DNA of 7,962 bases from Thermodesulfovibrionales bacterium (GTDB taxonomy: Bacteria > Nitrospirota > Thermodesulfovibrionia > Thermodesulfovibrionales > SM23-35): assembly GCA_020062205.1 (NCBI GenBank), contig JAGUWT010000224.1:1-7962 (forward strand), read 5' to 3'. The notes under the pieces were generated by a model. The model saw nothing but the letters and a program-made list of their open reading frames with translations. It searched no databases and was not told the origin of the DNA. The position numbers and the translations under genes were made by a program. Positions within the stretch are counted from its first letter, which is position 1. Each line of letters begins with the position of its first letter. Below, piece after piece: positions 5,071-7,962 of the stretch.

Positions 5071-6327
5071 ATGACTAAAATATGCTCTGGCATAAATGAT
5101 CTGGATAATCTCATAGACTCTCTCTATGTTGGAGATAATGTAGTCTGGGAAGTTGAGGCAGGTACAGCCCCGGAAATATTCATATTGAATTTCATTCGGC
5201 AATCTTTTACTGAGAACCGCCATGTCATCTATGTCAGTTTTAACAAGTCACCCCACACCATTTTCCAGAAGATAGGTGAAATCCCTTCAAAAGAGAATTT
5301 TGTTTTGCTCGACTGCTTTACTTCAGGGAAAGGCAAGAATGACAGAGCATTCACAAAATTTTATGATAATGCCTTAAACGTGAAGGTCATAAAGGTTGAC
5401 GATCCAAAAAATATAGATAGCTTTATTTCACTCCTGAATTCCTTGGAGGATAAATTTCAATCGGGGGGAAGATATGTTTTCGACAGCCTTACAGGTATGC
5501 AGGACCTCTGGGGGGATGAGAACAGGACATATAAATTCTTTACATACCTATGTCCACTCCTTTACGATCTCGAGACCGTCGCTTACTGGATACTCGAGAA
5601 AGATGCACACAGTCAGAAGTTCAAGGCCAATTTGCGACATATAACGCAAGTAGTCTTAGAATTATACAAAAGAAAAGACAAGCTTTGGATAAAAGCGCTG
5701 AAACTCGAAGGCCGACCAAACAGAGAGGCTTCTAAGCCTCATCCTTACGAAATCAGTACAGGAACAATTGCTATTACATCGGTGAGAAAAGAGCCCTCAC
5801 TCGATATCGGCGGTAAGATAAAGGAATTGCGGATGAAGATAGGAATAAGCCAGAAGGACCTCGCTGACAAGGTTGGACTGACCCCGAGTTTTATCTCTCA
5901 GTTAGAAAGTAACCAGATAACTCCTTCTCTCAGTTCATTTTTACAGATTTGTAACGCCCTCGGCGTTAGCCTTTCAGATACATTAGAGAAAAGAGCTGAC
6001 GAGTCACAATGGCTTATTAAAAAAGAGAAAATATTTTCACATCCTTCCTATAAAGAGAACGGAATGAAAGGTTTTAGTATCGTTACAAATGGTACCATGT
6101 CAGGAACCCTCATGGTGATAGAGCCGTATGCGAAAGTAAAAGGCCAGGCAATACCTTCTGAAGGGAAGAAATTACTCTATGTTTTAAAAGGAGATGTCTA
6201 TGTAATTATTGACGGTAAAGGTGAGACTCTCAGATCAGGTGATTCTCTTTACCTGAAGCAAGAAGTCATATCTTTATTGAAAAATGAGGGAGGTGATAGT
6301 GCGGAAATACTCTTACTGAGCTCTTAA
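5071..6327 (+). CDS. Fusion regulator: degenerate KaiC/RecA-like domain, XRE HTH, cupin
   Basis: A 418-residue protein with three parts. Residues 1-215 follow a KaiC/RAD55-like pattern: SGINDLDNLI (6-15), GDNVVWEV (21-28), a Walker B-like YVFDSLT (135-141, Asp138), and a late VVLELYKR...ALKLEGRPN (194-217). The P-loop is degenerate: AGTAPEI stands where GTGKT is expected, so ATP hydrolysis is unlikely. Residues 247-305 are a Cro/C1 helix-turn-helix (GISQKDLADKVG, then TPSFISQLES as recognition helix). Residues about 335-417 are a cupin (LLYVLKGDVYVIIDGKGE, then LRSGDSLYL) lacking the usual metal-binding histidines. XRE-cupin proteins are usually metabolite-responsive transcription factors. 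The protein is probably a DNA-binding sensor controlling the divergent PLP enzyme and/or the glutamate synthase gene 130 bases downstream. The ATG at 5071 is the first start after an in-frame stop (5047), with only a poor Shine-Dalgarno. Confidence 0.85.
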   Translation: MTKICSGINDLDNLIDSLYVGDNVVWEVEAGTAPEIFILNFIRQSFTENRHVIYVSFNKSPHTIFQKIGEIPSKENFVLLDCFTSGKGKNDRAFTKFYDNALNVKVIKVDDPKNIDSFISLLNSLEDKFQSGGRYVFDSLTGMQDLWGDENRTYKFFTYLCPLLYDLETVAYWILEKDAHSQKFKANLRHITQVVLELYKRKDKLWIKALKLEGRPNREASKPHPYEISTGTIAITSVRKEPSLDIGGKIKELRMKIGISQKDLADKVGLTPSFISQLESNQITPSLSSFLQICNALGVSLSDTLEKRADESQWLIKKEKIFSHPSYKENGMKGFSIVTNGTMSGTLMVIEPYAKVKGQAIPSEGKKLLYVLKGDVYVIIDGKGETLRSGDSLYLKQEVISLLKNEGGDSAEILLLSS

Positions 6328-6347
6328 ATTAAAGAAGATTTAAGAGC
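6320..6347 (+). promoter_or_regulatory. 10-bp hairpin overlapping the stop codon of the regulator gene
   Basis: GCTCTTAAAT (6320-6329) and ATTTAAGAGC (6338-6347) pair perfectly around an eight-base loop. The left arm contains the TAA stop at 6325-6327. No T-run follows, so it is not a standard terminator. It could protect the upstream mRNA or act with the second hairpin downstream in leader control. Confidence 0.5.
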
Positions 6348-6356
6348 ATGGTTCAT

Positions 6357-6418
6357 TTGATTTATTGATGCAAAAGGATTTTTTTTGCATCAAGACTTAA
6401 TCAATACTTATTTTTTTT
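6357..6418 (+). terminator. Terminator- or attenuator-like structure before the glutamate synthase gene
   Basis: TTGATGCAAAA (6365-6375) and TTTTGCATCAA (6383-6393) form a perfect 11-bp stem with a seven-base loop. Outer bases TTGATT (6357-6362) and AATCAA (6399-6404) can extend it across a small internal loop. A run of eight T (6411-6418) follows six bases after the outer stem. TATTGAT (6363-6369) can alternatively pair with ATCAATA (6400-6406), giving two competing folds. This could partly terminate transcription leaving the regulator gene, or attenuate expression of the downstream gene. Confidence 0.5.
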
Positions 6419-6423
6419 GAGCA

Positions 6424-6438
6424 TATTATTAAATAATA
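6424..6438. promoter_or_regulatory. 15-base A+T palindrome just upstream of the Shine-Dalgarno
   Basis: TATTATT-A-AATAATA is a perfect palindrome around a central base, ending seven bases before the Shine-Dalgarno of the next gene. It could be an operator or part of a promoter. Low sequence complexity limits confidence, and no clear -35/-10 pair was found here. Confidence 0.3.
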
Positions 6439-6445
6439 CTTAATT

Positions 6446-6452
6446 AAGGAGG
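6446..6452 (+). promoter_or_regulatory. Strong Shine-Dalgarno fixing the glutamate synthase start
   Basis: AAGGAGG lies five bases before the ATG at 6458. It is by far the best ribosome binding site in the right half of the window and settles the start codon. Confidence 0.8.
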
Positions 6453-6457
6453 GCGGA

Positions 6458-7962
6458 ATGAATTACGGAAGACCAAATGCAAGTGCAGCAACAGGTACAA
6501 AGAACAGGGTTCAAGACCCGGCTCCACATTCAGGCATCTGTTCAGTATGTCTTGATGGGTGTCCGGGAATATGTGAGATCGGGAAGTCTTCTTACCGAGG
6601 GAGGGAAGTGCTGTATCCCCAGCCATTTGGTAAGGTTACTGCTGGAGCAACAAAGCAGTATCCGGTAGATTACTCTCATCTTAATATCCAAGGCACATGT
6701 GTGGGTGCTGTCGGAATGGAAGCAGATTCTGATAAGGCACTGTTCACGAATGTATCAACAGAGGTAGAAATCGGCAATAAGCACAAAATTAAGTTGAGGA
6801 TACCTATTTTTACTGGTGCCTTGGGTTCAACAAATATAGCGAGGGATAACTGGGAAGGAATGGCTATCGGCGGTGCCATCTCAGGACTTATGGTAGTTAT
6901 AGGTGAAAATGTCGTTGGAATGGATCACAAAGCTGAAATAGTCAACGGCAGAGTGACAAACTCACCTGAACTTGAAAGAAGGGTAAAGACCTTTAATGAA
7001 TGGTCCGATGGATATGGGGCTATAGTTTTGCAACAGAACGTTGAGGATGCAAGACTCGGCTCTCCAGAATATGCAGTCGAGAAACTTGGTGTTGAATGTC
7101 TTGAGCTGAAATGGGGACAAGGGGCAAAAAATATCGGTGGTGAAGTGAAGCTAAAAACACTTGACAGAGCGCTTGAATTAAAAAGGAGAGGATATGTTGT
7201 TCTGCCAGATCCTGAAGATCCTGTTGTACAAAAGGCCTTTAGAGAAGGTGCTTTTAAGGAATTTGAAAGACATTCAAGGCTCGGCATGGTTCAATATGAT
7301 AATTTCATGAAAAGTGTAGAGTATCTCAGGAAAATAGGTGCAAAGTTTGTTTCCCTGAAGACAGGTGCCTACAGGATCACTGACCTCGCAAGGGCAATCA
7401 AGTTTGCCTCAGATGCTGAGATAGATCTGCTTACTATTGATGGCGCCGGTGGGGGAACAGGAATGAGCCCATGGAGGATGATGAATGAATGGGGAATACC
7501 GACTATCTATCTTGAGTCCCTTGCATACAAATTCGCCAGTGAATTAAGGGCAAAGGGCAAATATGTCCCTGACCTTGCTATTGCCGGGGGATTCTCTCTG
7601 GAAGATCACGTCTTTAAGGCAATTGCATTGGGTGCTCCCTTTGTAAAGGCTGTATGCATGGGCCGTGCAACGATGATTCCTGCAATGGTCGGAAAGAATA
7701 TACAGAGGTGGATGTCTGAAGAAAAACTCCCCCAGGAGATAAAGAAATACGGTGATTCCGTAGAGACAATATTCGTAAGTGCTGAAACACTAAAGTCAAA
7801 ATATGGCAAAAACTTTAAGAAAATTCCTTTTGGTGCAATAGGTATGTATACATTCTGTGACAGGCTCATGCTCGGCCTCCAGCAGTTTATGGCTGGTGCA
7901 AGGAAGTTTGCAATTCAATACCTTGACAGATCTGACCTTGTATCATTAACAAGAGAGGCATC
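6458..7962 (+). CDS. FMN-binding glutamate synthase-family protein (GltS central domain), 3'-partial
   Basis: The frame is open from the ATG to the right edge, 501 codons, so the C-terminus is missing. Residues about 60-480 form the FMN-binding TIM barrel of glutamate synthase (PF01645), which in that family makes glutamate from 2-oxoglutarate and ammonia. Markers are GENVVGMDHK (149-158), VSLKTGAYR (298-306), the glycine-rich IDGAGGGTGMSP (327-338), and AIAGGFSLEDHVFKAIALGA (374-393) near the flavin phosphate. No N-terminal glutamine amidotransferase domain is present, so ammonia must come from a partner subunit or from solution. Four cysteines in C-x2-C-x3-C-x3-C (28, 31, 35, 39) probably bind an iron-sulfur cluster; the three-cysteine 3Fe-4S motif usual late in GltB is not seen after GRATMIP (402-408). 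It resembles split, archaeal-type or GlxD/MgsC-like subunits. It follows the fusion regulator on the same strand. Confidence 0.88.
   Translation, partial: MNYGRPNASAATGTKNRVQDPAPHSGICSVCLDGCPGICEIGKSSYRGREVLYPQPFGKVTAGATKQYPVDYSHLNIQGTCVGAVGMEADSDKALFTNVSTEVEIGNKHKIKLRIPIFTGALGSTNIARDNWEGMAIGGAISGLMVVIGENVVGMDHKAEIVNGRVTNSPELERRVKTFNEWSDGYGAIVLQQNVEDARLGSPEYAVEKLGVECLELKWGQGAKNIGGEVKLKTLDRALELKRRGYVVLPDPEDPVVQKAFREGAFKEFERHSRLGMVQYDNFMKSVEYLRKIGAKFVSLKTGAYRITDLARAIKFASDAEIDLLTIDGAGGGTGMSPWRMMNEWGIPTIYLESLAYKFASELRAKGKYVPDLAIAGGFSLEDHVFKAIALGAPFVKAVCMGRATMIPAMVGKNIQRWMSEEKLPQEIKKYGDSVETIFVSAETLKSKYGKNFKKIPFGAIGMYTFCDRLMLGLQQFMAGARKFAIQYLDRSDLVSLTREA

Noticed and set aside
6925..7287. Minus-strand 120-codon Ser/Pro-rich open frame opposite the glutamate synthase gene
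   Set aside because: Composition typical of an antisense shadow; the plus-strand frame is strongly supported by family motifs.
1..7962. tRNA, rRNA, CRISPR array, intact insertion sequence
   Set aside because: No T-arm/anticodon-arm pattern, no conserved rRNA stretch, no regularly spaced direct repeats and no transposase motif were found on either strand by reading.

Overview
The window is bacterial DNA of moderate G+C content (about 40-43% by eye in most genes), with one clearly A+T-rich gene in the middle. The genes at the right end use mostly AGG/AGA for arginine and often ATA for isoleucine. Together with the gene types (a stand-alone FMN-type glutamate synthase domain, a KaiC-like/XRE/cupin fusion regulator, a HigBA toxin-antitoxin pair), this fits an anaerobic lineage such as Nitrospirota or Desulfobacterota. 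That placement is an inference; nothing in the window fixes the taxon.

Left part (1-1700), accessory in character: two small same-strand genes of unknown function (27-260, and 364-789, which looks like a conserved hypothetical), then a toxin-antitoxin operon in toxin-first order (HigB/Gp49-like toxin 958-1302, XRE antitoxin 1322-1642). A consensus-like promoter upstream of the operon has a perfect 16-bp palindrome between its -35 and -10 boxes, the expected layout for antitoxin autorepression. A strong 9-bp hairpin follows at 1673-1696.

Middle (1666-3693): a 534-residue protein made almost entirely of TPR repeats, roughly 30% G+C. Its only available start, a GTG, sits next to the hairpin. 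This suggests acquired or 5'-truncated DNA. A gene-poor stretch follows (3271-3693); it carries a diverged 19-bp inverted repeat and an open frame that continues the reading frame of the next gene beyond its stop.

Right part (3694-7962), apparently a nitrogen/amino-acid module: a minus-strand PLP enzyme of the ACC deaminase/D-cysteine desulfhydrase family is divergent from a three-domain regulator (KaiC/RecA-like domain with a ruined P-loop, XRE helix-turn-helix, cupin without the usual histidines). The regulator is followed on the same strand by an FMN-binding glutamate synthase-type protein that runs off the right edge, with an N-terminal four-cysteine cluster. The spacer between regulator and synthase contains two strong hairpins and a T8 run, and shares the exact 10-mer TGGTTCATTT with the promoter region of the PLP enzyme gene. 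My working model, which is inference, is that the fusion protein senses a nucleotide or metabolite and controls both the divergent PLP enzyme and the glutamate synthase-like operon. No tRNA, rRNA, CRISPR array or intact transposase was seen.
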